This document shows positions 32,701 to 42,426 of a DNA stretch of 61,951 nt, piece by piece. Below the pieces are notes generated by a model. That model saw only the letters and a program-made list of their open reading frames with translations. It made no database searches and had not been told where the DNA came from. Source of the DNA: Candidatus Sulfopaludibacter sp. SbA3 (GTDB lineage: Bacteria; Pseudomonadota; Alphaproteobacteria; Caulobacterales; Hyphomonadaceae); assembly GCA_945913285.1 (NCBI GenBank), contig CAMEDD010000013.1, positions 1 to 61,951 of the forward strand. The letters are read 5' to 3'. The first letter of the stretch is position 1, and each line of letters opens with the position of its first letter. The position numbers and the translations under genes were made by a program.

Positions 32701-33839
32701 TGACGCTGATCCGAAACCCCATCGTCCGCGCCGCCGCCGTGATCGCGGTCGTGTTCACGCTGGCAAACCCGGCCCTCACCCAACAACGCGGCGGTGGCGG
32801 CGGACGCGGCGGCGGCCAGGGGCCCGTCAGCGTGTTCGCTGAACCCGTCCGCACTGAGCCCTTCTCCAACCGCGTCGAAGCCATCGGCACGCTGGAGGCC
32901 AACGAGCGCGCTGATCTCACGCTCAGCGCCTCGGACCGCGTCACCGCCGTTTATTTCGAGGATGGCGAGCGCGTCAAAGCCGGCAAGACCCTGATCTCCC
33001 TCGCCCAGCGCGAACAGAGCGCCCTCGTCGAAGCCGCCGAAGCCACGCTTTCCCAGGCCCGCCAGGACCTTGACCGCCTCAGCCCGCTCGCAGAGCAGGG
33101 CGCCGTGTCCAAATCTGAACTCGAAGTCGCCCGCCGCAATGCTGACTCCGCGGCCGCCCAGCTGCGCGCCGTCCAGTCCCGCCAGCGCGACCGCGTGCTC
33201 GTCGCCCCATTCGACGGCGTCCTTGGCTTCAGGATGGTCAGCGTCGGCTCTTTTGTGCGCCCCGGAGACGTCGTTGCGACCCTGATCGATGACAGCGTCA
33301 TGCGGCTCGATTTTGCGGTGCCGTCGATCTTCCTCATGAACCTCAAACCCGGCTTGACGATTGAGGCGACGTCTAAAGATGTGCCGGGCCGAACTTTCAA
33401 GGGCACCGTTGCCAGTATCGACAATGCGATCGACCCGGTCACCCGGTCCGTCCGTGTGCGGGCAATGATCCCGAACGCGGACGGCTCGCTCAAGGCCGGC
33501 ATGTACGCCGCCGTCACCCTGCTCACCGAGCCGCGCAAGGCGCTCTCTGTGCCGGAAAGCGCACTGCAGCCGCTCGGCCCCGAAACATTCGTCTGGGTTC
33601 TGGCCAAGGGCGATGACGGCGCGGTGGCAAACCGCGTGAAGATTGAAGCCGGCCTGCGCCAGAGCGGGCGCGTGGAAGTGATGTCCGGCCTGCAGGAAGG
33701 CCAGCGCGTTGTCACTGAAGGCGCCCTGCGCCTGCGCGAAGGTGCGGTCGTCAAGATCCAGGACCCGGCAATCCTCAAGCCAAAGGCGGCTGCCCGCACG
33801 GGCGGCGGCGGAGACCCAGCCGGCGCGAACCGGGAGTAG
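32697..33839 (+). CDS. RND periplasmic adaptor (membrane-fusion) protein
   Basis: 380 residues. N-terminal signal/anchor (about 10-28), then a Gly/Arg-rich stretch RGGGGGRGGGQG. A HlyD-type architecture follows: barrel-sandwich (GTLEANERADLTLSASDRV and VLVAPFDGVLG), a coiled-coil hairpin (EAAEATLSQARQDLDRL ... ARRNADSAAAQLRAVQ), and beta-barrel domains (PGRTFKGTVASIDNAIDPVTRSV). It joins the inner-membrane pump to the outer-membrane tunnel. The polyglycine stretch is unusual but matches one in the pump. Confidence 0.88.
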   Translation: MMTLIRNPIVRAAAVIAVVFTLANPALTQQRGGGGGRGGGQGPVSVFAEPVRTEPFSNRVEAIGTLEANERADLTLSASDRVTAVYFEDGERVKAGKTLISLAQREQSALVEAAEATLSQARQDLDRLSPLAEQGAVSKSELEVARRNADSAAAQLRAVQSRQRDRVLVAPFDGVLGFRMVSVGSFVRPGDVVATLIDDSVMRLDFAVPSIFLMNLKPGLTIEATSKDVPGRTFKGTVASIDNAIDPVTRSVRVRAMIPNADGSLKAGMYAAVTLLTEPRKALSVPESALQPLGPETFVWVLAKGDDGAVANRVKIEAGLRQSGRVEVMSGLQEGQRVVTEGALRLREGAVVKIQDPAILKPKAAARTGGGGDPAGANRE

Positions 33840-33845
33840 ATCGCC

Positions 33846-36800
33846 ATGCTCCTGTCCGATACCTCGATCAAGCGTCCGGTCTTTGCCTGGGTGCTTGCCC
33901 TTGTCCTGATCGTGTTCGGACTCGTCGCCTTCTCGCGCCTGGCGCTGCGCGAATATCCCGATATCGACCCGCCGGTTGTCTCGATCTCGACGAACTATCC
34001 AGGGGCCTCCGCATCGGTTGTGGAAACCCGCATCACCCAGGTGATCGAAGACCGTATTGCGGGTGTCGAAGGCGTTCGCTTCATCAACTCCCGCTCCTCT
34101 GACGGACGCTCAAACATCTCGATCGAATTCCGGATCGATCGTGACATCGAGTCGGCTGCCAACGATGTACGCGACCGGGTATCCGGCGTCGTTGACCGCC
34201 TGCCGGACGAAGCCGATCCTCCGGAAGTCCAGAAGGCCGACGCCGATGATGACGTCATTCTCTGGCTCAACCTCGCGAGTGAAAAACTCGCGACCCCCGA
34301 ACTCACGGACTATGCCAACCGTTACCTCGTGGACCGCTTCTCCGCACTCGACGGCGTCGCCCGGGTGCAGGTCGGCGGCGCGCGCGAGTACGCGATGCGC
34401 GTCTGGATCGACCGCCGCGCGCTCGCCGCCCGCGGACTGACCTCCGGTGATATCGAACGCGCCCTCCGGTCCGAGAACATCGAAGCGCCCGCCGGCAACC
34501 TCGAATCCGGCGATCTCTATTACACAATGCGGATCGACCGCGCCTTCCGGTCCGTCGAAGATTTCGCCGGCCTCGTCATCGCGCAGGGCGATGGCTACCT
34601 CGTCCGGCTCAGCGATGTCGCCCGCGTCGAACGCGGCACGGTCGACGACCGCACGACCTTTCGCGGCAACGGTGCGCCCATGGTCGGGCTTGGCATCGTC
34701 AAGCAGTCGACTGCCAACACCGTTGACGTCGCCAAGGCCGCAAAGGACCTTTCCGCCGAACTCAACACTTCCCTGCCGGACGGCATGCAGATCTACCAGG
34801 CCTTCGACAGCTCCGTCTTCGTCGAAGCCTCAATCCACGAAGTCTGGCTGACCCTCGCGATTACAGTCGGCCTCGTCACGCTCGTCATTTTCCTGTTCCT
34901 CGGCAGCCTGCGCGCAACGCTGATCCCGGCCGTCACTGTGCCCGTCTCGATCATCGCGACTTTCATCATCATGTATGCATTCGGCCTGTCGCTGAATCTC
35001 CTTACCTTGCTCGCCCTTGTGCTCGCCATCGGCCTTATCGTGGACGACGCCATCGTTGTGCTGGAGAACATCTACCGCCGCATGGAAGAGCTGGGCGAAA
35101 CCCCGCTCGTCGCCGCCTATAACGGCACGCGCCAGGTGGGATTCGCGGTTGTGGCGACCACGCTTGTGCTGATGGCGGTATTCATCCCGATCACGTTCAT
35201 AGGCGGCAATACTGGCCGTCTGTTCACGGAGTTTGCGGTGGCGATTGCCGCCTCGGTCGGCTTCTCTATGTTCGTCGCCTTGTCGCTGTCCCCGATGATC
35301 GCTTCGAAGATTCTCAAGCCACATGGCGAAGACCGCAAAGGCGTGATGGCCATCCTGCCAAACGCGGTGGACCGTGTATTCGACTCGATCAAGTGGGCCT
35401 ATGGCCACATCTTTGACGTCGTGGTTCGGTTTCCGGTCTTCCTTGCGATAGGCCTCGTGGCGGCATTCGGCGCAATCTGGCTCCTGTTCCAGAACCTCGG
35501 CCAGGAATACGCACCGCGTGAGGACCGCGGCACCTTCTTCATCTCCGTCCGTGGTCCGGAAGGCGCCTCGTTCGAGTACATGTCGAAGTATCTTGACGAG
35601 ATCGAACGCCGCCTCCTTCCGTATACGGAATCTGGCGAGATCAGCCGCCTTCTCGTGCGCGCACCGGGCTTCGGGTCAAATGCCTACAACCAGGGTAACG
35701 TCGTGGCCGTGCTCGACACGTGGGGAAATCGCCGCCCCGCCGACGAAGTGATCCAGGAAGTCAACGCCAAGATGGCGGACCTTCCCGGCATTCGCGCCAC
35801 GGCCGTAATGCGCCAGGGGCTCTCCGGCGGCGGCGGGGGTGGCGGCGGCAAGCCGGTCCAGTTCGTGATCGGCGGGCCGTCCTATGAACAGGTCGTCGCC
35901 TGGCGCGACACATTCGTCGCCGCCCTCGAAGCAGACAATCCGGGAATCACCGACGTGGACTGGGACTATAAGGAAACCCAGCCGCAATACCGGATTGAGA
36001 TCGACTATGCCCGCGCCGCAGACCTCGGCGTCACGGTCTCTGAAATCGGCTCGACCCTGCAGACCATGCTCGGCTCCCGCCGGGTGACCACGTACATTGA
36101 AGATGGCGAAGAGTATGACGTCCTTCTTGAGGGTTTGCGCTCCGAGCAATCGACGCCCAATGACGTTCAGAACATCTATGTGCGCTCGTCCCGGTCTGGC
36201 GAACTGATCCCGCTCTCCAGCGTCATCACCATCCAGCCCTTCGCCGATAGCCCATCGCTCAACCGGTACAACCGCGTGCGCGCCATAACGATCGACGCCA
36301 ACCTTGCGCCTGGAACCACCCTCGGCGCGGCGCTGACGGGAATGGAGCGCGTCGCCCGCGACGTTCTCCCCGAGGAAGCCTCGATTGACTTCAAGGGTCA
36401 GTCGCTCGAGTTCCGAAATTCCGGCGGCTCCATCCTTTTCGTTTTGGGCCTCGGCCTGCTGATCGTCTTCCTCGTGCTCGCTGCTCAGTTTGAAAGCTGG
36501 GTCCACCCGCTGGTGATCATCCTCGCAGTCCCGGCCACCCTCGCGGGCGGCATGTTCGGCCTCTGGATCATGGGCCAGACCCTGAACATCTACACTCAGA
36601 TTGGCCTCATCATGCTGATCGGCCTCGCGGCCAAGAACGGCATCCTCGTCGTCGAGTTCGCCAACCAGCTGCGAGACGAGGGCAAGGATTTTGACACCGC
36701 GCTCAAGGAAGCCTCCCTCGCCCGCCTGCGCCCGATCCTGATGACGGGCCTGACCACCGCCGTCGGCGCCATCCCGCTGATCCTGACACATGGCGCCGGC

Positions 36801-36980
36801 GCGGAGACGCGCGCCGCGATCGGCATCGTCGTCTTCTTCGGCGCCATTGCCTCGGTCACCGTCGCCCTTCTCGTCGTGCCCGCCGCCTACAGCCTGCTCG
36901 CCCGCCGCACCGGCTCGCCGGGCGACGTTGCGCGCCAGCTGGAAGCCGAAACCGCCGCGATCGCCGAGCCCGCTGAATAG
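33846..36980 (+). CDS. RND multidrug efflux pump (HAE1-like)
   Basis: 1044 residues, normal for the family, with two sets of six membrane segments and two large periplasmic loops. Key sites: IDPPVVSISTNYPGASASVVE after TM1, the proton-relay aspartates in TM4 (GLIVDDAIVVLENI), GGNTGRLFTEF, and Lys in TM10 (GLAAKNGILVVEF). Function is proton-driven export of drugs or hydrophobic compounds. A run of eight glycines (about residues 660-667) interrupts the second periplasmic loop. ATG 33846, seven bases after the adaptor stop. Confidence 0.92.
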   Translation: MLLSDTSIKRPVFAWVLALVLIVFGLVAFSRLALREYPDIDPPVVSISTNYPGASASVVETRITQVIEDRIAGVEGVRFINSRSSDGRSNISIEFRIDRDIESAANDVRDRVSGVVDRLPDEADPPEVQKADADDDVILWLNLASEKLATPELTDYANRYLVDRFSALDGVARVQVGGAREYAMRVWIDRRALAARGLTSGDIERALRSENIEAPAGNLESGDLYYTMRIDRAFRSVEDFAGLVIAQGDGYLVRLSDVARVERGTVDDRTTFRGNGAPMVGLGIVKQSTANTVDVAKAAKDLSAELNTSLPDGMQIYQAFDSSVFVEASIHEVWLTLAITVGLVTLVIFLFLGSLRATLIPAVTVPVSIIATFIIMYAFGLSLNLLTLLALVLAIGLIVDDAIVVLENIYRRMEELGETPLVAAYNGTRQVGFAVVATTLVLMAVFIPITFIGGNTGRLFTEFAVAIAASVGFSMFVALSLSPMIASKILKPHGEDRKGVMAILPNAVDRVFDSIKWAYGHIFDVVVRFPVFLAIGLVAAFGAIWLLFQNLGQEYAPREDRGTFFISVRGPEGASFEYMSKYLDEIERRLLPYTESGEISRLLVRAPGFGSNAYNQGNVVAVLDTWGNRRPADEVIQEVNAKMADLPGIRATAVMRQGLSGGGGGGGGKPVQFVIGGPSYEQVVAWRDTFVAALEADNPGITDVDWDYKETQPQYRIEIDYARAADLGVTVSEIGSTLQTMLGSRRVTTYIEDGEEYDVLLEGLRSEQSTPNDVQNIYVRSSRSGELIPLSSVITIQPFADSPSLNRYNRVRAITIDANLAPGTTLGAALTGMERVARDVLPEEASIDFKGQSLEFRNSGGSILFVLGLGLLIVFLVLAAQFESWVHPLVIILAVPATLAGGMFGLWIMGQTLNIYTQIGLIMLIGLAAKNGILVVEFANQLRDEGKDFDTALKEASLARLRPILMTGLTTAVGAIPLILTHGAGAETRAAIGIVVFFGAIASVTVALLVVPAAYSLLARRTGSPGDVARQLEAETAAIAEPAE

Positions 36981-37079
36981 CCTTCCCGCAGCCGCCCTTG
37001 CGGTGGACGCTTGAAACAAGCGTCAACGCTTCGCATAGAGGGGACTGATAAAGATAAGCGGGAAACGCGCAGGCCCATC

Positions 37080-37601
37080 ATGAACCTCTTCTTCCGCTTT
37101 CTCCGCGTCTTCCTGCCCGCCTTCTTCGCGCGCGTGCACACGGGCCTGCTCGACCTACACATCGTGCGCTCCGCCGTCTGGCTGGGCGACCAGGACCCGA
37201 TGGGTCACATGACAAACTCGCGCTATTCCTCATTCACCGACCTTGGCACGATGAACTTCATGGGCCGCACCGGCGCTTTGAAAGCCTACCGCAAGCGCGG
37301 CTGGATTCCGATCGTCCAGTTCGAATCCTTCAACTACATCCGCATGCTGCGTTACCCTCAGAAGTTCGAACTCCAGACCCGCCTCGCGGGTTGGGACGAC
37401 TGCTTCATCTGCTTCGAGCACAAGTTCGTCGCGAAGGACCAGGTCTGCGCGACGAGCCGCATGGTCGCGCGCCTCTATGGCCGCAGGAAAGCGCGCGTGA
37501 CGGCCGAAATGGCGATGGAGGCGCTGGGCGTGAAATACGAAAGCCCGCCGCTGGACGAGCCCTTCCGCGGCATAATCGCCGACCTGCAGGCCCGCGGATG
37601 A
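37080..37601 (+). CDS. Thioesterase-family (THEM/4HBT) protein
   Basis: 173 residues from ATG 37080 (an earlier frame start at 37011 adds unmatched residues). Hotdog-fold pattern of the acyl-CoA thioesterase THEM6-like group: RSAVWLGDQDPMGHMTNSRYSSFTDLG near residues 30-57 and a C-terminal ICFEHKFVAKDQVCATSRMVARLYG strand pair. The Asp and Asn/His in DQDPMGHMTN are the likely catalytic site. A short hydrophobic stretch at residues 3-18 may attach it to the membrane. Stop overlaps the nucleoside hydrolase start (ATGA). Confidence 0.8.
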   Translation: MNLFFRFLRVFLPAFFARVHTGLLDLHIVRSAVWLGDQDPMGHMTNSRYSSFTDLGTMNFMGRTGALKAYRKRGWIPIVQFESFNYIRMLRYPQKFELQTRLAGWDDCFICFEHKFVAKDQVCATSRMVARLYGRRKARVTAEMAMEALGVKYESPPLDEPFRGIIADLQARG

Positions 37602-38545
37602 GCACGATTTCAAAGTCCGGGCCCCGCCCCCTGATCATCGATTGCGATCCGGGCATCGACGATGCCGTTATGCTGATGATGGCCTTCCTCAGCCCCCGGG
37701 TCGATGTGCGCGCGGTCACCACGGTCGCCGGCAACGTCCCGCTCCGCCTGACCAGCCGCAACGCCCGCATGATCTGTGAACGGATGGGGCGCGGCAATGT
37801 GCCCATCTATGCCGGCTGCCCTCGCCCGATGACGCAGAAGGCCGTCACCGCCGAAGATTTTCATGGGCTGACCGGTATTTCCGGCATCGAAGTGTTCGAG
37901 CCGAAAGCGCCCCTCGCCAAGGGCCATGCCGTCAATGCGCTGATCGACCTTCTCTCCGCCCCGCCGCCAGGCGGATACACTGTCATCGTGTCGGGTCCGA
38001 TGACCAATCTCGCCGCCGCCCTCGTCATGGCGCCGCAGATCACCTCAGGCATCCGCGAGCTCGTCGTCATGGGCGGCGCCGATACCGCCGGCGGCAACAT
38101 CACGCCCACCGCCGAGTTCAACATCTACGCCGACCCCCTTGCCGCGAACATCGTCTTCGATGCGAACTTGCCCACCGTCGTCCTCGCGCTGGACGCGACG
38201 CACCAGGTTCGCGCCGCGCCAGCCCGCGTCGAGCGCATCCGCGCCCTGCCCGGCGTAAACGCTGCCTTGATGGCCGACCTGCTGGACGCCGCGAATGCGC
38301 TTGAAACCCGCTGGCGCCCGGGCCTCTGGGTCCCGATGCACGACCCCTCGACCACTGGCTGGATCCTGGCGCCTCACCTCTTCGAGACCAAACCCTGCCG
38401 CATCAGCGTCACGGTCCGCCCCGGCAAGGATCTCGGCCGTACACGGATCGAGTACACGGCCAACGGGCCCCACCGCTGGGTCACCAAGGCCGACGATGAC
38501 GGCTTCTTCGCTCTCGTCGAAGACCTGCTGATGGGCCGCGCATGA
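37598..38545 (+). CDS. Nucleoside hydrolase
   Basis: 315 residues. Family hallmarks: IIDCDPGIDDAVMLMMA (Ca2+-binding Asp cluster at about 13-29), TTVAGNVPL, VVMGGADTAGGNITPTAEFN near the middle, and MHDP near the C-terminus. It cleaves the N-glycosidic bond of ribonucleosides to free base and ribose. The next gene encodes a ribokinase-type enzyme that would phosphorylate that ribose, giving a nucleoside-salvage operon. The start was set at the four-base overlap with the thioesterase gene. Confidence 0.9.
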   Translation: MSTISKSGPRPLIIDCDPGIDDAVMLMMAFLSPRVDVRAVTTVAGNVPLRLTSRNARMICERMGRGNVPIYAGCPRPMTQKAVTAEDFHGLTGISGIEVFEPKAPLAKGHAVNALIDLLSAPPPGGYTVIVSGPMTNLAAALVMAPQITSGIRELVVMGGADTAGGNITPTAEFNIYADPLAANIVFDANLPTVVLALDATHQVRAAPARVERIRALPGVNAALMADLLDAANALETRWRPGLWVPMHDPSTTGWILAPHLFETKPCRISVTVRPGKDLGRTRIEYTANGPHRWVTKADDDGFFALVEDLLMGRA

Positions 38546-39405
38546 TCACCGTCGTCGGCTCGGTCAATCTTGACCTGGTCGCCTCCGGCGCGCCGCTGCC
38601 CCATCCTGGCGAAACCGTCACCGGCGCCCGCCTCGCGCGCTATCCGGGCGGCAAAGGCGCGAACCAGGCCCTCGCCGCCGCCCGCCTCGGCCAGTGCGTC
38701 CGCCTGATCGCCGCCGTTGGCAATGACGATATGGCGGAAGAAGCCCTGAAGCTCCTGCGGGCCGGCGGTGTCAATCTTTCGGCCACGCATTTCCTGAATG
38801 GCGAGACGACCGGCGTTGCGCTCATCGCCGTCTCGCCGGAAGGCGAAAATCTGATCGTTGTCTGTCCGGGGGCAAACAATGCACTCACGCCGGCCGATAT
38901 CTACGGCCAAGCCATTGAGCACATGATCGGCGTCCTCGAAGTCCCCGTGCCTACCCTTCTCGCCGCCGCCCGGCGCGCCACGGGTTTCGTCGCCCTGAAC
39001 CTCGCCCCGGCCCTGCCCGTACCGCCCGAACTGCTCGCCGAAGCGGACCTTCTCGTCGTCAATGAAACCGAAGCCGCCGTCTATGGCGACAGCCTCCACG
39101 CGCCGGGCCGCTATGTCGCCGTCTCGCTTGGCGCAGACGGCGCCGAGCTCTGGAAAGGCGGCATAAGAATCGCTTCAGCCAGGCCGCCGAAGGTTCACGT
39201 GGTCGACACCGTCGGCGCCGGTGACACCTTCTGCGCGGCCCTCACCGCCGCCCTGATCGAAGGCAAGGACGACGCGTCCGCCCTGGAATTCGCCGTCGCC
39301 GCCGGCGCCGCCGCCTGCACCCGCCCCGGCGCGCAACCCAGCCTCCCCATGCGGCCCGACGTCGAAGCCCTTCTCAAGGCCGGACCGGCAGATTTCAGCG
39401 CATAA
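38542..39405 (+). CDS. rbsK: Ribokinase (PfkB family)
   Basis: 287 residues. MITVVGSVNLDLV, the first PfkB signature GGKGANQALAAARLG (about residues 36-50), NETEAAVYG, and the second signature DTVGAGDTFCAAL containing the catalytic Asp. It phosphorylates ribose (or deoxyribose) to the 5-phosphate. ATG overlaps the nucleoside hydrolase stop, so the pair is coupled, in keeping with ribose release by the previous enzyme. Confidence 0.88.
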   Translation: MITVVGSVNLDLVASGAPLPHPGETVTGARLARYPGGKGANQALAAARLGQCVRLIAAVGNDDMAEEALKLLRAGGVNLSATHFLNGETTGVALIAVSPEGENLIVVCPGANNALTPADIYGQAIEHMIGVLEVPVPTLLAAARRATGFVALNLAPALPVPPELLAEADLLVVNETEAAVYGDSLHAPGRYVAVSLGADGAELWKGGIRIASARPPKVHVVDTVGAGDTFCAALTAALIEGKDDASALEFAVAAGAAACTRPGAQPSLPMRPDVEALLKAGPADFSA

Positions 39406-40089
39406 ATTTCGGATCTAGCCTCTGAAATCGCGCCTTCTCTCCCACCGGGAATTTTTCTGTCTTGTCACCCTGGCGAAATCCGGGGCCCAGAAAACCGGGT
39501 AAAACAACGCTTCTGGGGCCCGGCGCTCATGCCGGGCCTGCCGAAGGACCCCGGGAAGACAGATAAGTGAAAAATCCGCACGCGCGCCAATCCGGCAGCG
39601 TACCCAACTGGGGCCAGAGTGCGCGGCGACAACCTAAACGCTGCATCAGCCCCCCACCGGCATGACCGGCTTCCTGCGCCTCATCTGGCCGCTGATCTAT
39701 TTGCGGCTGATCGCGCTGACGGCCTGGGTCCGGAAACACTATGGCCCCGGCGTGCGCTACCGGTACGAAATCAGCGCTCGGGAATCGTCTCCCTGACGCA
39801 CATGCCGATCGACTTCACCTGGAGCTATTCGCCGAACGCTGCGCTCCAGCCCACAAAGTTCGATTTCTCGCTGGCAATCAGATCGCTGCGCCTCGCGTGC
39901 GCGCTGGCGGATGAGGCTGTCACCGAGCCGCCCGCACCCGTGCGCGGCGCGCCCGCATACTCCGTACACACACGCTCAATTATCGCGCGCCCGGACACGT
40001 CCTAGGCTCAGCTCATCCCTAAATATCAGCAACCATCCGCACCGGCGCCTCGCCTCTGCGGCGGCCCGTGCTGAAACTGGGGTAAACCC
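39406..40089. other. Convergent gap with REP-like inverted repeats
   Basis: Between ribokinase and rpoN. Around 39470-39540 are inverted GC-rich blocks (GGCCCGGC at 39517-39524 with GCCGGGCC at 39531-39538; CGGGGCCCAGAA near 39481 with TTCTGGGGCCCG near 39511), typical of REP-like intergenic elements. No T-run follows. A possible small ORF lies at 39662-39796 (separate entry). Confidence 0.5.
39662..39796 (+). CDS. Possible small membrane-associated peptide, 44 aa
   Basis: ATG 39662 to TGA 39796. The peptide begins MTGFLRLIWPLIYLRLIAL, a hydrophobic segment with Arg residues, followed by a basic soluble tail (WVRKHYGPGVRYRYEIS). No ribosome-binding site is evident and no family is known to me. 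It may be a chance frame. Confidence 0.3.
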   Translation: MTGFLRLIWPLIYLRLIALTAWVRKHYGPGVRYRYEISARESSP

Positions 40090-41583
40090 CTACCCTGCCT
40101 TGCCAATCCGGCGGCGTTGGACGCTCGACGGAATATGCAGGCTCTCGCGGTACTTCGCGACTGTTCGCCGGGCAATGTCGATGCCGAAGCCCGTCAGGAT
40201 CTCGACGATCTGGTCATCCGACAGCACGTCTTCGGGCGATTCGTCATCGATCAACTGCTTGATCCGGTGACGGACGGCCTCTGCCGAATGCGCCTCGCCG
40301 CCGCCCGTCGCCGGGATCGAGGCGGAGAAGAAATACTTCAGTTCGAACAGCCCGCGCGGCGTAGAGATATACTTGTTGGTGGTCACCCGGCTCACGGTCG
40401 ATTCGTGCATCTCGATTGCGTCTGCCACCTGCTTGAGGTTCAGCGGGCGAAGGTGTGCGACGCCGTGCGCGAAGAAGCCATCCTGCTGGCGGACGATCTC
40501 GCTCGCCACTTTCAGGATCGTGCGCGCACGCTGGTCGAGGGACTTGATCAGCCAGGTCGCCGAGGCGGCGCATTCGGAGATGAATTCCTTTTCCTTCTCG
40601 CGCATTGGCAAAGCGGTGACTTCGGCATAGTAGGCCTTGTCCATCAGCACGCGTGGCAGCGTGTCGGAATTGAGTTCCACGGCATACATGCCATTCGGCA
40701 GTTCACGGACATAAACATCCGGCGCCACGGCCACAGTCGTCTCGCTCGAGAATCCGGCGCCCGGCTTCGGCGACAACTGGCGCAGTTCCAGCAACATTTC
40801 CTGGATATCGGCCTTGTCCACGCCGCACACGTCCATCAATCCCTTGATGTCGTGCTTGGCCACGAGGCCCAGATTTTCCAGCATCGCCTTCATGGCGGGA
40901 TCAAACCGGCCCCGGTCCTTCAATTGAAGGGCAAGGCATTCGGGCACCGAACGCGCCATCACGCCGGTCGGGTCAAAGCCCTGACAGACGCAGAGAACGG
41001 CTTCGATATTTGCGATATCCGCGCCGAGCGATTTGGCGATATCTTCCAGCGGCGCCCGCAGATAACCGGTCTCGTCGGTCTCGTCGATCAGGCGCGAGGC
41101 GATCAGCCGGTCAGCGTCCGAGAGGCCCGCAAAGTTAAGCTGCGTATGCAGGTGTTCTTGCAGCGTCACATCACTGGAGAGGTTCGCCGTATAATCGAAA
41201 TCTTCCGAAGCCTGACCATTCCCGGCTGTCGACCAATCGGTCTTGGCGGATGGTCCGGTCGCATTCGCCGGGAGCGCCGCGTCGGAACCGGTGCCCGGCT
41301 CGTAGACGTCCTCACCCGGGGCATCGAGCTGCTCGCGCGCCTCGCTCTGGCTGGTGCGGTCTTCGCGTTCGCGCTCGTCCTGGCGCTGCGTCTCGACCGT
41401 TTCGGCGGCCGGCGCCGTGTCGCCTTCGATCTTCACGAGCAGCGGGTTGCGCTCGAGTTCAGCCTCGACGAATTCGGCAAGTTCCTGGTTCGACAGCTGC
41501 AACAGCTTGATCGCCTGCTGAAGTTGCGGCGTCATCACCAGGGACTGGCCCTGGCGCATGTCGAGAGAATGTTTCATGGCCAT
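40090..41583 (-). CDS. rpoN: RNA polymerase sigma-54 factor RpoN
   Basis: 497 residues. Region I with Gln-rich LRQGQSLVMTPQLQQAIKLLQLSNQEL near the N-terminus (activator contact), an acidic region II (about 55-130), the core-binding domain, a helix-turn-helix (MHESTVSRVTTNKYISTPRGLFELKYFF), and the RpoN box ARRTVAKYRE near the C-terminus that reads the -24 element. It directs nitrogen, flagellar and stress genes through enhancer-binding proteins. ATG 41583 or 41577. Placed right after lptB on the same strand, the common alphaproteobacterial order. Confidence 0.95.
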   Translation of the reverse strand: MAMKHSLDMRQGQSLVMTPQLQQAIKLLQLSNQELAEFVEAELERNPLLVKIEGDTAPAAETVETQRQDEREREDRTSQSEAREQLDAPGEDVYEPGTGSDAALPANATGPSAKTDWSTAGNGQASEDFDYTANLSSDVTLQEHLHTQLNFAGLSDADRLIASRLIDETDETGYLRAPLEDIAKSLGADIANIEAVLCVCQGFDPTGVMARSVPECLALQLKDRGRFDPAMKAMLENLGLVAKHDIKGLMDVCGVDKADIQEMLLELRQLSPKPGAGFSSETTVAVAPDVYVRELPNGMYAVELNSDTLPRVLMDKAYYAEVTALPMREKEKEFISECAASATWLIKSLDQRARTILKVASEIVRQQDGFFAHGVAHLRPLNLKQVADAIEMHESTVSRVTTNKYISTPRGLFELKYFFSASIPATGGGEAHSAEAVRHRIKQLIDDESPEDVLSDDQIVEILTGFGIDIARRTVAKYRESLHIPSSVQRRRIGKAG

Positions 41584-41601
41584 AAGCCGCGCCCCTTGAG
41601 A

Positions 41602-42348
41602 TCAAGCGGCGAACTGCTCACCCAGATAGACCCTGCGCACGTCGTCATTGCGCAGCACGTTTTCAGGCGTGCCGTCAAAGAGGACAGCGCCATCATACAT
41701 CACATAGGCCCGGTCCACGATCTGCAGCGTCTCGCGAACCTGGTGGTCCGTGATCAGAACGCCCAGGCCGCGCTGCTTGAGAAAGCGGACGAGGTCGGAA
41801 ATGTCGGAGATGGCGAGCGGGTCAATGCCGGTGAACGGTTCGTCCAAAAGCATGAAGCTCGGACGGGACGCGAGTGCGCGCGCAATCTCGACCCGCCGCC
41901 GCTCGCCGCCCGAAAGGGAGGTCGCCGGCTGCTTGCGGAGATGTTCCACGTGCAGTTCGCTGAGCAGGCTGTCCACCTGTGCCTGGCACGCGCGGCGGTC
42001 GGGTTCGACCAGTTCCGCAACAGCCAGTACGTTCTCTTCGACAGTCATGCCCCGGAAGATCGAGGCCTCCTGGGGCAGGTATCCGACGCCCAGACGGGCG
42101 CGCTGATACATCGGCAGGCGGGTGACATCCTCGCCGTCGATGGAGATCGAGCCCGAATCGGCCCCGATCAACCCCATGATCATGTAGAAGCAGGTGGTCT
42201 TGCCGGCCCCGTTGGGTCCAAGCAGGCCGACAATCTCGCCGCGGGCAAGGGAGAGGGACACGTCGCGCACGACCTGGCGCTTGCCAAAAGACTTGGCAAG
42301 ATTGGCAACTACCAGGCCTTCGGCCGCTTCGTTCATCCGGACATCCAT
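41602..42348 (-). CDS. lptB: LPS export ATPase LptB
   Basis: 248 residues. Walker A GPNGAGKTT (about 38-46), Q-loop region GYLPQEASIFRGM, signature LSGGERRRVEIARAL, Walker B FMLLDEPF, and the switch His in VLITDHQV. LptB powers lipopolysaccharide extraction from the inner membrane with LptF/LptG (not in this window) and hands it to LptC and LptA. ATG 42348 used; 42336 also possible. It lies between lptA and rpoN on one strand. Confidence 0.94.
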   Translation of the reverse strand: MDVRMNEAAEGLVVANLAKSFGKRQVVRDVSLSLARGEIVGLLGPNGAGKTTCFYMIMGLIGADSGSISIDGEDVTRLPMYQRARLGVGYLPQEASIFRGMTVEENVLAVAELVEPDRRACQAQVDSLLSELHVEHLRKQPATSLSGGERRRVEIARALASRPSFMLLDEPFTGIDPLAISDISDLVRFLKQRGLGVLITDHQVRETLQIVDRAYVMYDGAVLFDGTPENVLRNDDVRRVYLGEQFAA

Positions 42349-42426
42349 CCATCCACGGCCAGTTTTCCGGCCTGCCTAAGCCTTAACCTGCTATACTTAA
42401 GATCGGTTTCAACAAACCCGTCAAAT

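Noticed and set aside
35676-37019. 447-codon minus-strand frame over the RND pump gene
   Set aside because: Shadow of the pump gene; low-complexity Gly/Asp/Glu composition and no family.
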